A stretch of DNA of 64,000 nt from Chloranthus sessilifolius (taxonomy: Eukaryota; Streptophyta; Magnoliopsida; Chloranthales; Chloranthaceae), in NCBI GenBank assembly GCA_021018995.1, contig CM037596.1, positions 15,699,501 through 15,763,500 on the forward strand, read 5' to 3'. Positions 33,076 to 44,574 of this stretch are shown here, one piece after another. A model generated the notes under the pieces. That model had not been told where the DNA came from, did not search any database, and saw only the letters and a program-made list of their open reading frames with translations. Positions within the stretch are counted from its first letter, which is position 1; each line of letters starts with the position of its first letter. Both the position numbers and the translations under genes were made by a program.

Positions 33076-35391
33076 TGTCACGTCCGAAATTTCCGGACAC
33101 CAGTACACCCGATTAGCTGTACGTGTTGGCCATGAGGATTTAATTTAGACCCTTGGATGAAAAGCCAACACATTGGTTTGGTGTATGAGTTTCACACCGA
33201 ACCAAGACTCTAGTTTTTAAGTGAAACTTCCTTTGGAAGTTTCATTCATTTGCAAGAGAAAGAGGAGAAAGAGAAGAGAAAGAAAGGAGAGCTTAAGATC
33301 CCATTGCCCTTCTTTTCAAGAGTTGTTGCCTTCTTCTCAAAACTACCGCGAGAGAACGTTGACATTGACGCGGCTACGCTCAAGCGAAAGAGAGCTCCAA
33401 ACCCTCTTTTGTTCTTGGTGTTAGAAACCCCAAACCCTATTGATTCATCCTTAGATCATCCCATTACACTCAAGAGAACCTTTGAGTTGTTGGGGACGTT
33501 GAGAGGAGTCGATCTCCATCCGTTACGATCCAAGGTTTCAAGGGTTTCAAGCAATTGGGCGAATACGAAGTGTAGAGAGCCGATTCTTGGATACGATCGT
33601 CGTGAGCGACGTGTGCTCGATTTAACGAGATAAATATCACATATTATTGATGCATTAGGCTAGGGTTATGTGGTGTAGAATGTGATCAAAGAATAGACCT
33701 TAAGTTTTGGAAATGGGTTTTGAAAGGAGAAGGGGGTCCAGAAATCCTGATCTAGGAATTTCCGATGACAGCTCGCTGTCATGAATGACAGCACACTGTG
33801 ACAATTCCCATAGCTCCCTGTCATAGGAATGATAGTGGTACCTCTGAGAAGATGACCTCTCCAGCCACAACACGCTGTCATTATACCACAGCTCGCTGTC
33901 AGGAGACAGTAACGCGTTGTGAACACCACACCAGAATAAAATATAAGTATGCACAGCTCGCTGTCACTGTACAACAGCGCGCTGTGAACACCACAACAGA
34001 AGGAATTATTGATATACACAGCTTGCTGTTGTGAGACCACAGCTCGTTGTGAACAAAAGATAACTTGTTGTCAAGAAGAAAACCATTCCAGCCGCAGTGT
34101 GCCGTAGGAAACCACAGCTCGCTGGGACCCGTCAAAGCACACTGTCAGGAAAACCATAGCGCGCTGCTAATAGAAGAAAATGAGAAATTCTTTGATTGAT
34201 CTATCGACCATTTACGTATGATTATTGTGTGCAATAGAGAGGAGAGCATCGAGTATGACCGATAGGCAACATGGTAGTTCCTTCTTTGCAAACCTAAGGT
34301 TTAAGGTAGGGAAATTTCATTATACAATTGCATTTGGATTTGATCCATAGATGCGTTGATATTATCGAATGTTTTGCATGTTTTGACTCGTAATAGCATG
34401 ATTTGAATTTCCGAAACTGTTAAGATTTGAACATGAGATTGAAAATGAGTACTGTATGTGAACTTCGAAATTCGTTAAATTCCACAATTGCATTGTCTTG
34501 AACTTGAATGTGTTTCCAAATTGATGAGTGGTATGATTGAATTCTAAGAGTATAGAGGCTCCAGAGAGGGGTAGAGGCCCCGGGGTTTTTACCTTGTGCC
34601 TGGAAGATTGGCTGCTCGGTTCCCAAAAGATGGGATGCTTAGGTTCAAGGTTCATGAATTGTCATTGACTGAAGTGTTGTCATTGATGTGTTTCGTTATT
34701 GATGTGTTCCATTACTGATGTGTATCGTATTGATGAGTTTCGTTTATTGATGTGTACCGTTTCCGTTCATGTATTCCATACTGACATGACATCTTTGCAA
34801 ATTGTTTTGAATGCGAAAATGTGATAGTTAAAAGATCGTTTTAAACATGAACTGCGATTGAAATTCAGATTTGACGTTAAATGCCTTTGAATTGATTTTC
34901 AGATCATTCATTAAATCTATGCCTCTTATGATAAATGTGGATTGATATTGATTTTCTCTACAGAGCTTAGTCTGTTATCTCACCCTGACTATATGTCACA
35001 GATGCAGATGACAATGTAGACCTAAAATTAGAGAATGACCAGGATTATGTACTGAAAGAAGAGGATCTTCCGCCTGAGGATTTTTATCCTTAGATAAAGT
35101 GAATTGAGTTGGTATAGTGGTGAGTTTTGGAACTTTAAGCTTGGTACTTTTAGTAATTGTACATGATGATAGAATTTGTTTTGTGTAGACACATCGTGTA
35201 CCACTGTTTAGGTGATGGACGACCATCACCAGTGGTTTGTTTTAGGCCTTTAAATAGAAATGAAAATTTTGCTTCCGCTATATATGATGTCTGTTTGATT
35301 TTTGCATTGATGCCAAAGTTAATACTGTATTAGATTGTGATCCGTGATATGACGGGACAGATTTTGGGGTAGAAAAATCTGGGTCGTCATA
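33076..35391 (+). repeat. 5' LTR of the Tekay-like element
   Basis: 2,316 bp, pairing with 40666-42897. Contains a palindromic word array at 33764-34170. Confidence 0.93.
33764..34170. repeat. LTR array of ACAGCTCGCTGT dyad words
   Basis: About fifteen copies of ACAGCNCGCTGT (N mostly T, G or A), a 12-bp near-palindrome, separated by 12-40 bp. Copies are near 33769, 33890, 33953, 33972, 34018, 34040 and 34108. The homologous array in the other LTR (41346-41735) has differing units. Confidence 0.85.
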
Positions 35392-35392
35392 G

Positions 35393-35410
35393 TTGGTATC
35401 AGAGCTTTGG
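35393..35410 (+). promoter_or_regulatory. Primer-binding site, initiator Met tRNA
   Basis: TTGGTATCAGAGCTTTGG begins one or two bases after the LTR. The TGGTATCAGAGC core matches the 3' end complement of plant initiator tRNA-Met. Confidence 0.92.
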
Positions 35411-35555
35411 CTTTAGGTCTTATGGGAGACTCAGGGCTATGGCTTTAGACTCGGTCGGGACTTAGGTTATGAGTTTTAGATTCTATCAGAACGTAAGGGC
35501 CAAAATGGTCACGGTCACCATTAATTGAAATATTGTTTCATCATGACAGATCATT

Positions 35556-36741
35556 ATGGCCCCACATGTTAGGCCAAGACGCAGCAGAAGCATCCCAAGT
35601 GGTGAGGGAATACCAAGTGGTGAAGGAATCGCCACTGGTTCTAACACCATTCCATTGGGTAGAGGAAACAATAATGAGTTGACTGGACAATTATTGCAAA
35701 CAATGGTCAACACGATGGCCCAGCTTGCAGCAAGACGTCCACCTTCTGGATTTCAAGAGTTCAGAAGAATGAATCCTCTAAGCTTCTGAGGCCAAGCCGA
35801 TCCGCTCGAAGTGGAAGAATGGTTGAATGAGATTGAGAAACTTCTTCATATGATATAGTGCACCGAAGAAGAGAAAGTTAAATGGGCTTCTTTTCAGCTA
35901 CAAGAAGCTGCAGACGCATGGTTTAAGTCTGCTGAGAGGACCAGGCTATAGACGACGCCAAATGTCACATGGACCTAGGATCAATTTGTGGAAGAGTTCA
36001 ATGAGAGATATTTCCCTAAGGAAGTTAGAAATCAGTGGGAAGTTAAGTTCATATCGCTAGTGCAGGGTCAAATGTCTGTACACGAGTATGAGGCAGAGTT
36101 CACAAGGCTTTCAAAGTTTGCTCCACAACACCTTGCCACAGAACTCATGAAAGCCAAAAAGTTTGAGTGTGGCTTGAAGCTTAATATTCAGGAGAGAATT
36201 TCCTTGTTTCAGTTAGAGATCTATGTGGAAGTCATGAACTTGACTCTTATTGCTGAGAAAGTTATTGAGAAGATGCAACAGAGAAGAAATCAGCAGAATA
36301 GGAGTCGAGCAAGTCGACCACAGTCTTATGCCTCCGAGCAGGCAGGCAAGAGGCCGAGACTTTCTACACCAGCACCTTGGCAACCTGCTCAGATCGCCTA
36401 TCCGAGGCCGACTATTTCCACACCTTCTAGGTCATTACGTTCTTCAAACCCTACTACCACAGGAGCATCGAGACTACAACAGACCTCACGCACCTCTTCG
36501 TCCGCATCGACCGAGTCTTGTTCACGATGTGGAAGACGACATAAACTAGAGGAATGCTGGTGGGTAACGAGTGCATGCTTTAGATGCGGCAAGATGGGAC
36601 ACCAGATAAGAGATTGTCCCAAGGCAATTAAAGAAAAGATGGCGGCTACATCTACATAAAGGCCCTCGCAATTTACTATTCAACATCATGCCTATGCCGT
36701 GTCAGCACAAGATGCAAAGACAAATAGCGAGGTTATCCAAG
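35556..36741 (+). pseudogene. gag of the Tekay-like element
   Basis: It starts at MAPHVRPRRS (35556). The capsid region runs through QEFRRMNPLSF, EVEEWLNEIEKLL and FNERYFPKEVRNQWEVKFI with a core at 35990-36240. Two zinc knuckles follow: CSRCGRRHKLEEC and CFRCGKMGHQIRDC (about 36519-36620). Stops at 35787, 35858 and 35949, plus TAA at 36657, interrupt it. After the last stop the frame continues through SAQDAKTNSEVIQ to a Gly codon split by the intron donor at 36742. Confidence 0.88.
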
Positions 36742-36904
36742 GTATGAATTACCTTATAGTTCAAAAACATTCATCTTTACTTTCAAGTAGGAAATATTCT
36801 TGGGACTTTAAGCTGAATTATGTTATCACATGCTTGCTGCATCACTTGTACCCTATTTATTAAAGGAAATGCATGAACCTTAGGTACCTTACAATTATAC
36901 CAAG
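36742..36904 (+). other. Inferred phase-1 intron at the gag-protease junction (163 bp)
   Basis: CAAG/GTATGA at the left and ACCAAG/GA at the right. Removing it joins VIQ-G to CVICQHEARVLID in frame. It falls in the same Gly codon and phase as the intron at 57851-58058 in the other Tekay-like element. Confidence 0.7.
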
Positions 36905-38720
36905 GATGCGTCATCTGTCAGCATGAGGCGCGAGTATTGATAGACCCTAGATCTACTCACTCTTTTGTAACCTCTCAATTCGCGACCAAATTGGTTATCA
37001 CCCCACAACCCTTAGACTTGATCCTAGCAGTGTTAGTCCCTACGGGAGATTCAGTAAACACCGACACTATGTGTAAGTCGGTTATCATTGCGATTGAAGA
37101 TCACGAGACGGTGGCTGATCTGATTCTTTTGGACATGCAAGGGTTCGACATAATCCTTGGGATGGATTGGCTATCCGCTTACCATGCAAGCGTCGATTGC
37201 CTTCAAAAGGTGGTTTCCTTTCACCCACATAAAGGAAAATCTTTTCGATTCTACGGCATCAAGCCCAAGATCGCGCCATTCATCTCTGCCATTAAAGTTG
37301 AACGTCTGATGAGAAGTGGGTGTTGTGGATACCTCGCATTCATACAGGGCCAACGGGAAGAGAAGAACAACCTCCCTGACATTCCTATCGTATGCGAGTT
37401 TATAGATGTGTTTCCCCAAGACTTACCGAGATTACCACCAAATAGAGGAGTTGAGTTTGCGATCAAGCTGGCTCCAGGCACCGAACCGGTATCGAAAGCA
37501 CCGTACCGTATGGCACCGGCGAAATTGAAAGAACTTAAGGAGCAACTACAAGAGTTGTTGGACAAAGGATTCATTAGGCCTAGTGTTTCGCCATGGATAG
37601 CACCCGTGCTTTTCGTCAAAAAGGATGGTTCGATGAGGCTCTGTATCGATTGCCGCTAGTTGAATAATCTAATGATCAAGAACTGCTATCCACTTCCTCG
37701 CATCGATGACCTCTTTGATCAACTCTAAGGTGCAAAATTCTTCACAAAGATCGACTTGAGGTCAGGATATCATCAATTGAAGATCAAAGTCGAGGACATT
37801 TCGAGAACTGCTTTCTGTATAAGATATGGCCACTATGAATTCCTAGTGATGCCTTTCTGATTGACAAACAGTCCAACATTGTTTATGGATCTCATGAATA
37901 GAGTGTTCAGACCACACCTCGACAAATGTGTGGTTGTCTTCGTTGATGACATCCTCATCTATTCGAAGACGGGGGAAGAGCTCGAGCAACACTTGTGTAT
38001 CGGCCTATAGACGCTTCGTGACCATCAGTTGCATGCGAAGTTGAGTAAATACGAATTTTGGCTAGAGCAAGTTAGCTTTCTGGGGCATGTCGTTTCTGAG
38101 GCAGGCATAACTGTAGACCCAACCAAGAATCAAGCCATTGTACAATGGGAACGGGAACAAACGATGTAATCTGAGTTTTTAGGGTTAGTAGTTAATCTGA
38201 GAGATTCGTGGAAGGATCTCCAAGATTTTAGGGCCACTCACTCAGCTCACAAGGAAGGACGCCAAGTTTGAGTGGACCGAACAGTGTGGAAAGAGCTTTC
38301 AAGAGCTAAAGAGAAAACTGACCTCCGCACCAGTGCTTGACATACCTTCAGGCAGTGGAGGATTCGTCGTGTTCAGTGATGCATCACACAACGGATTGGG
38401 CTGTGTGTTTAACCAGAACGAGAGAGTTATCACTTATGGATCAAGACAACTCAAGGATCACGAGAAGAATTATCCGATGCATGATCTTGAGTTGGCAGCT
38501 ATCATTTTTGCTCTAAAGATTTGGAGGCATTACCTCTACAGAGAGACATTCGAGATCCTTACTGATCATAAAAGCCTCGAGTACTTGTTTACTTAAAAGG
38601 ATTTGAACATGAGACAGAGAAGATGGATGGAGTTCCTTAAGGATTACGATTGTTCCATCCAGTATCACCCTGGGAAGGCAAACGTGGTAGCAGACCCATT
38701 AAGTCGGAAGACTTCAGCTT
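36905..38720 (+). pseudogene. Protease, RT and RNase H of the Tekay-like element
   Basis: The protease reads ARVLIDPRSTHSFVTSQF, with Pro-Arg in place of the usual Ser/Thr-Gly after the catalytic Asp, then DIILGMDWLSAY. RT starts near 37395: PVSKAPYRMAPAKL, GFIRPSVSPW, MRLCIDCR (then TAG), [13 protein letters not shown] and [13 protein letters not shown] with the catalytic VDD at about 37940-37950. RNase H reads [11 protein letters not shown] and [15 protein letters not shown] with both acidic residues. Stops at 37657, 37726, 37858, 38008, 38166 and 38594 break it. Confidence 0.92.
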
Positions 38721-39850
38721 AGTTGTCCCATCTCATCATGAGAATACACAGATGGAGATTGTTTGAAGATATATCCTTATACAACACCAAGATTGAGGTG
38801 AAGGACTTAGGGACCTTGTTGGCCAATATTACTATCCGACCGATGATTTTCGATGGCATTTGCGAGCTTCAGATGACAGATGAGGAGCTCACAAGAATCA
38901 GACAGGGCATGATCGATGGCACTAAACCTGATTTCTCTATCAGGGAGGACGAAACCTTATTATTCGGAGGCTGTTTGTGCATACCGACAGATGACAATCT
39001 TCGACATACTATTCTAGAAGCTCACAAATTGAAGTACACCATTCACCCTGGTAGCACCAAGATGTACCAGGATCTCAAGAGAAATTTTGGGTGGAAAGGC
39101 TTAAAGAAAGATGTCGCCGAGTATGTGTCCAAATGCTTGGTGTGTCAGCAGGTAAAAGTGAATCATCGACATCCCTCAGATTTATTACAACCATTGTCGA
39201 TACCAGAATGGAAATGGGAAGCCATCTCCATGGATTTTATTTTGGGACTGCCAAGAACAGTGAAAGGCCACAATGCTACCTGGGTAGTGGTTGATAGATT
39301 GACTCAGTCGGCTCACTTCCTGCCATATAGCACGAAGTATACGACTAGCAAGCTTGTAGAGTTATATCTCAAGGAAATCGTCAGACTACATGGCATTCCT
39401 GTGAGCATCGTCTCAGACAGAGACCCACTGTATACATCCAAATTCTGGCAACGATTCCAAGAAGGAATGGGTTCAAGACTAGACTTCAGTTCGACGCTTC
39501 ACCCACAGACGGATGGACAAACTGAAAGAATGAACTAGATTATTGAAGATATGCTCCGAGCTTGCATGCTTGACTTTCAAGGATCATGAGACAATCACTT
39601 ACCCCTAATCGAGTTTGCATATAACAATAGTTACCAAGCGAGCATTAGGATGGCTCCTTTTGAGGCGCTTTATGGTCGCCGGTGTAAATCCCCGCTCAAT
39701 TGGGAAGAAACTGGCGAGAAGTTCATATTAGGCCCAGAGATTGTGGAAAGCACGATCGAAGTAATTCGGTTGATTCGGGAAAGGCTAAAGGTCGCTCAAA
39801 GCCGACAAAAGAGCTATGCCGACCTTAAGAGAACGAGCGTTGAGTTTCAG
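38721..39850 (+). pseudogene. Integrase core of the Tekay-like element
   Basis: The HHCC zinc finger reads [18 protein letters not shown] to CLVCQQ (about 39029-39150). The catalytic Asp-Asp-Glu are in ISMDFILGLP, IVSDRDPLYTS and the GQTERMN region, where stops occur at 39536 and 39587. It ends at SVEFQ exactly on a codon boundary at the intron donor. It inserted element DNA into the chromosome. Confidence 0.92.
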
Positions 39851-39924
39851 GTAACTTGATGAATTGTTTACTATAAATCTCCGTTATATATATATACTAC
39901 ACTAACGTAGTGCATTCTTTCCAG
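39851..39924 (+). other. Inferred 74-bp phase-0 intron in the integrase C-terminal region
   Basis: It starts GTAACTTGATG and ends CATTCTTTCCAG, with a branch-like CTAAC near 39902 and a TA-rich interior. Removing it joins VEFQ to TRDKAFIKVSP in frame. The homologous element at 54600-56743 reads [15 protein letters not shown] without interruption. Confidence 0.75.
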
Positions 39925-40344
39925 ACTAGAGACAAAGCCTTCATCAAGGTTTCGCCTACTAAGGGTGTTATGCGTTTCGGGAAGCGGGGAAAATTAAGCC
40001 CACGCTACATAGGACCATTCGAGATATTGGGACGGGTTGGAGAAGTCGCATATCGCATTGCTCTACCGCCACAACTTTTGGATATGCATAATGTATTTCA
40101 CGTGTCCATGCTGAGAAGGTACGTGAAGGATCCAACTCATATCTTAGACTATCACCCGATAGAACTCAAGGAGGATTTGACTGTAAGAGAGGAAGCGGTA
40201 CAAATCCTCAATCGGAAGGAACAAGTATTACGAACCAAGCGGATTCCACTAGTTCTCGTCCGATGGCAGAACCACTCACCTGAAGAGGCCACCTGGGAAT
40301 GTGAGGCGGATATAAGTGATGCGTATTTGCACCTTTTTGAATGA
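39925..40344 (+). CDS. Integrase C-terminus and chromodomain of the Tekay-like element
   Basis: It is open throughout. It begins with the GPY/F-like module (KLSPRYIGPFEILGRVGEVA) and HVSMLRRYVKDPTHIL. It ends with a chromodomain (VLVRWQNHSPEEATWECEAD, 40251-40320). Chromodomains of this class target integration to marked heterochromatin. The chromodomain supports the Tekay/Del placement. Confidence 0.9.
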   Translation, partial: TRDKAFIKVSPTKGVMRFGKRGKLSPRYIGPFEILGRVGEVAYRIALPPQLLDMHNVFHVSMLRRYVKDPTHILDYHPIELKEDLTVREEAVQILNRKEQVLRTKRIPLVLVRWQNHSPEEATWECEADISDAYLHLFE

Positions 40345-40650
40345 TGTACTAAACTCTTAAGAAAAGAAATTGTTCTTCCAATAATCTTGTTGAGATTTAC
40401 TATGGATAGTTGTGTTTTTATTGATTTCATGTGTTTGAATGGTTCATACCCTTCCTACTTAGTTGTGGATATAATCATGCATTTACTGGTTGAGGTAATC
40501 ATTCAATCAGTTGTGGATAAATCTTGCCAAGATAGTTGTGGATATTTCTGTTTGTTGTAGGTGTGTATCCTCTGTTACGATGAGTAATAGTGAGCATTGT
40601 TGGTATCCTTAGACCAAACGATGCGTACTGAATTTTCGAGGATGAAAATT

Positions 40651-40665
40651 TCTTTGAGGGGAGGA
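40651..40665 (+). promoter_or_regulatory. Polypurine tract
   Basis: TTTGAGGGGAGGA lies immediately before the 3' LTR start TGTAACGCCC. Confidence 0.85.
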
Positions 40666-42897
40666 TGTAACGCCCCGAAATTTTCGAACACCAGTATGCT
40701 CGATTAGGTGTACATGTTGGCCACGAGGATTTAATTTAGACAGGATGAAAAGCTAACACATTGGTTTGGTGTATGAGTTTCACGCCGAACCAAGAATCTA
40801 GTACTTAAGTGAAACTTCTTTTGGAAGTTTCATTCGTTTGCAAGAGAAAGAGGAGAAAGAGAAGAGAAAGAAAGGAGAGCTTGAGATCCCAATGCCCTTC
40901 TTTTCAAGAGTTGTTGCCTTCTTCTTCTTCTCAAAACTATCGCGAGAGAACACTGACATTGACACGGCAACGCTCAAGCGAAAAAGAGCTCCAAACCCTC
41001 TTTTGTTCTTGGTGTTAGAAACCCCAAACCCCATTGATTCATCCTTAGATCCTCCCATTACACTCAAGAGAACCTTTGAGTTGTTGGGTACGTTGAGAGG
41101 AGTCGATCTCCATCCGTTAACAAGGGTTTCAAGCAATCGGGCGAATACGAAGCGTAGAGAGCTGATTCTAGGATACGATCGTCGTGAGCGACGTGTGCCC
41201 GATTTAAGGAGGCAAATATCACATATTATTGATGCATTAGGCTAGGGTTATGTGGTGTAGAATGTGCTCAAAGAATAGAGCTTAGGTTTTGGAAATGGGT
41301 TTTGAGAGGAGTTGGGCGTCCAGAAATCCCGATCCAGGAATTTTTGATGACAGTTCGCAGTGACAATTCCCACACCTCGCTGTCATAGGAATGAAAGTGG
41401 TACCTCTGAGAAGATGACCTCTCCAGCCATAATATGCTGTCATTGTACCACAGCTCGCTGTCAGGGGACAGCAGCGCGTTGTGAACACCACACCAGAATA
41501 AAATATAAGTATACACAACTCGCTGTCATTGCACAGCAGCGCGCTGTGAACACCACAATAGAAGGAATTATTGATATACACAGTTCGCTGTCGTGAGACC
41601 ACAACTTGCTGTGAACAAAAGATAACTTGTTGTTAAGAAGACAACCGTTCCAGCCGCAGCGCGCTGTCAGGAAACCATAGCTCGCTGTGACCCGTCACAA
41701 CACGCTGTCAGAGAAACTACATTGCGCTGTTAATAGAAGAAAATGAGAAATTATTCAATTGATCTATCGACCATTTACGTATGATTATTGTGTGCAATGT
41801 AGAGAGGAGAGCATCGAGTATGACTGATAGGCAACATCGTAGTTCCTTCTTTGCAAGGCTAAGGTTTAAGGTAGGGAAATTCCATTGTACAATTGCATTT
41901 TGATTTGATCCATATATGCTTTGATATTATCGAATGTTTTGCATGTTTTGACTCGTAATAGCATGATTTGAATTTCCAATTGCATTACTTTGAAACTTGA
42001 ATGTGTTTCCAAATTGATGAGTGATATGATTGAATTCTAAGAGGAGTAGAGGCTCCAGAGAGGGGTAGAGGCCCCGAGGTTTTTACCTTGTGCCTGGAAG
42101 ATTGGCTGCTCGGTTCTCAAAAGATGGGATGCTTAGGTTCAAGGTTCATGAATTGTCATTGACTGATGTGTTGTCATCGATGTGTTCCGTTATTGATGTG
42201 TTCCATTACTGATGTGTATCGTACTGAGAGTTTCGTTTATTGATGTGTACCGTTTCCATTCATGTATTCCATATTGACATGACATCTTTGCAAATTGTTT
42301 TGAATACGAAAATGCGATAGTTAAAATATCGTTTTAAAAATGAACTGCGATTGAAATTCAGATTTAACGTTAAATGTTTTAGAATTGATTTTGAGATCAT
42401 TCATTGAATCTATGCCTCTTACAATAAATGTGGATTGATATTGATTTTCTCTACTGAGCTTAGTCTGTTAGCTCACCCCGACTATACGTCACAGATGCAG
42501 ATGATGATGTAGACCCAGAATTAGAGAACAACCAAGATTACGTACCGGAAGAAGAGGATCTTCCGCCTGAGGATTTTTATCCTTAGATAAAGTGAATTGA
42601 GTTGGTATAGTGATGAGTTTTGGGACTTTACGCTTAGTGCTTTCAGTAATTGTACATGATGATAGAATTTGTTTTGTATAGACACATCGTGTACCACTGT
42701 TTAGGTGATGGACGACCATCATCGATGGTTTGTTTTGGGCTTTTAAATTATGTTTTTATATAGAAATGGAAAATTTTCTTCTGCTATATATGATGTCTGT
42801 TTGATTTCCACAGTGATGCCAAAGATAATACTATATTAGATTGTGATCCGCGATCTGACGACACGGATTTTGGGGTAGAAAAATCTTGGTCGTCACA
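40666..42897 (+). repeat. 3' LTR of the Tekay-like element
   Basis: 2,232 bp, ending GGTCGTCACA and followed by TTTAT. A few indels distinguish it from the 5' copy. Confidence 0.93.
41346..41735. repeat. LTR array of ACAGCTCGCTGT dyad words, 3' copy
   Basis: Homologous to 33764-34170. It has lost units near its left end, and single words differ, while the flanking LTR sequence remains close. Confidence 0.85.
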
Positions 42898-43081
42898 TTT
42901 ATAGTGTGCCAATTTGGCTCACTATAAAAGGAATCAATCCATATGAAAGTCATAGAAAGCTGATGACCATAACATGCTAGCATTCCCTGAGGTTATGCCT
43001 AGTTCCATCAACACATTAGTCAACCACCACCATAACACTATGTATAGACTAATGCCAGCTTTTAATTGATGGTCGAACTGA

Positions 43082-43634
43082 ACACTTGTAAGCATGGATC
43101 AAAATATCGAAATTCTGATACGTATCGTCTTGAGCACTAGGACGATACGTATCGCGTATCGTCCGATACATTCAATGTATCGTTTTGATACAATTTTTTT
43201 TTTTTTTGTTAAAATCCCAAAAAAACTCGTGCATCAAATTATCGTCCGTAACGGACGCTAATTTGAATGTATCGTCCGATAATTTGGCCAAATGGGATTC
43301 CAGTCAATCTGCCAAATTATCGGACGATACATTCAAATTATCATCCGATAATTTGAAATTACAGTCCGTATCAGACGATACGGACGATAATTTGAATGTA
43401 TCGTCCGATAATTTGGCCAAATAGGGTCCCTGTCAATCTGCCAAATTATCGGATGATACATTCAAATTATCATCCGTATCGGACGATAATTTCAATGTAT
43501 CGTCCGATAATTAGGTTATTTTGGTGGGTACCCGATAAAAACCATTTTTATTGTATCGGAGACCCTAAAAAATGATACATATTGGACGATACATATCGGT
43601 ATCGTCCGATATTTTGACCCATGCTCGTAAGTGT
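43082..43634. repeat. Word element G: array of ATCGTCCGATAA words between inverted ends
   Basis: The ends pair: ACACTTGTAAGCATGGATCA (43082) against the complement of 43607-43634. The interior has about 20 ATCGTCCGATA or TATCGGACGATA words in both orientations, with repeated blocks such as CAATCTGCCAAATTATCGGA (43302 and 43433). The core equals variants found in the MULE arrays. A T-run lies at about 43195-43207. Confidence 0.8.
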
Positions 43635-43680
43635 GGCACCTTCTCCAGTGGATTGCACAACTTATGAGCATACAAAAAAA

Positions 43681-43998
43681 TGTGGCCGCAGGGAGTAATC
43701 ATACACTAAATCACTAGAGTACAAAACGACAAATCACAGCAAATAAAATAAGGAGAATGCCTTCAAAGGCCACAATTTTCTACATTATCAAGTTTCATGA
43801 TGCAATAATGACAGATACACAACATAAGTTGGCATTAAAATGTGACCACAAGAAGTAATCATACACTAAATTACTAGAGTACAAAACAACAAATCACAGC
43901 AAATAGAATAAGGAGAATGTCTTCAAAGGACATAAATTTCTACATTACCAAGCTTTATGATGCAGTAATGACAGATACACAATGCAAGTTGGCATCAA
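43681..43998. repeat. Tandem duplication of a 158-bp segment
   Basis: 43681-43838 and 43839-43998 share AGTAATCATACACTAAAT, GAGTACAAAAC, AATAAGGAGAATG and GACAGATACACAA in the same order with scattered substitutions. No coding role seen. Confidence 0.8.
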
Positions 43999-44217
43999 TA
44001 TCGACTATAACATTTCCAACAATAACAACATTAAGAAGGTTCTGAACTGCATTTATTGCATACATGGAAGATGGCAGTACACACTAATTGAACAGTCATA
44101 ATAGCCACTAGTCTTTTTTGCAAAGGAAAAAAGAGAAAAAAATGTCAAAGAGAAAGCTTTTCTTTAAACAACGCCTATTATTTCTAAATTGGATACAACA
44201 ATGCCCAATTATTTTAC

Positions 44218-44354
44218 CCGACAATTTTTGGAACACAGGGAACAACCTGCTGTCCCATCAACTGAATTTTGGCAGTTGATGGGATATCTTCTCCTACATC
44301 TACCATCATTCCATTTGACATTGTACAATTGCTTATGCGTAGATTAGATATCAT
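44218..44354 (-). CDS. Host gene, exon (137 bp)
   Basis: The acceptor is TATGAAG before 44354, the donor GTAAAA below 44218. It is entered in phase 0 and reads MISNLRISNCTMSNGMMVDV then GEDIPSTAKIQLMGQQVVP, ending two bases into a codon. The pattern resembles an Ig-like beta-sandwich domain. Proteins of the SMCHD1/GMI1 (GHKL ATPase with hinge) type contain such repeats, but I cannot test this and give no name. The next exon I found (29307) begins in phase 0, so at least one exon between is unseen or lost. Confidence 0.65.
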
Positions 44355-44520
44355 CTTCATACCAAATTCGAGCCAGCATACTAGAAGGGTCGACTAGTTA
44401 TACAATTATTATATGACCACAAGTAAAATCCATCAAGCAAAAAATGGAAAGCATGCCTTACGATTATTAACATGGCCAACGGACTGACACATTAGAAAAA
44501 ATGAACAGTTGGAAGCTTAC

Positions 44521-44574
44521 TTCTTCACGAATCAACCGTAGAATAGGTGCATTTCGTCGCGGAATTCCTCCACC
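44521..44574 (-). CDS. Host gene, exon (54 bp)
   Basis: The acceptor is TGATCAG, the donor GTAAGC. Phase 0 at both ends, reading GGGIPRRNAPILRLIREE. The two other frames hit stops. It joins in phase to MISNLRISN. Confidence 0.65.

Larger units (their letters stand above)
33076..42897 (+). mobile_element. Ty3/gypsy chromovirus, Tekay/Del-like
   Basis: The 9,822-bp element is flanked by TTTAT (33071-33075 and 42898-42902). Long LTRs start TGTCACGTCC or TGTAACGCCC and end GTCGTCACA or GTCGTCATA. An initiator-Met primer site, gag with zinc knuckles, protease, RT, RNase H, integrase and C-terminal chromodomain follow in order. Two GT-AG introns are inferred (36742-36904 and 39851-39924). Point stops are scattered through RT and integrase. 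It lies inside a host intron. Confidence 0.95.

Noticed and set aside
33250..33633. 127-residue plus-strand frame rich in Lys/Glu
   Set aside because: It lies in the LTR of the Tekay-like element and is repeated in the other LTR (40838-41245) with frame-changing differences, so it is leader sequence, not a conserved gene.
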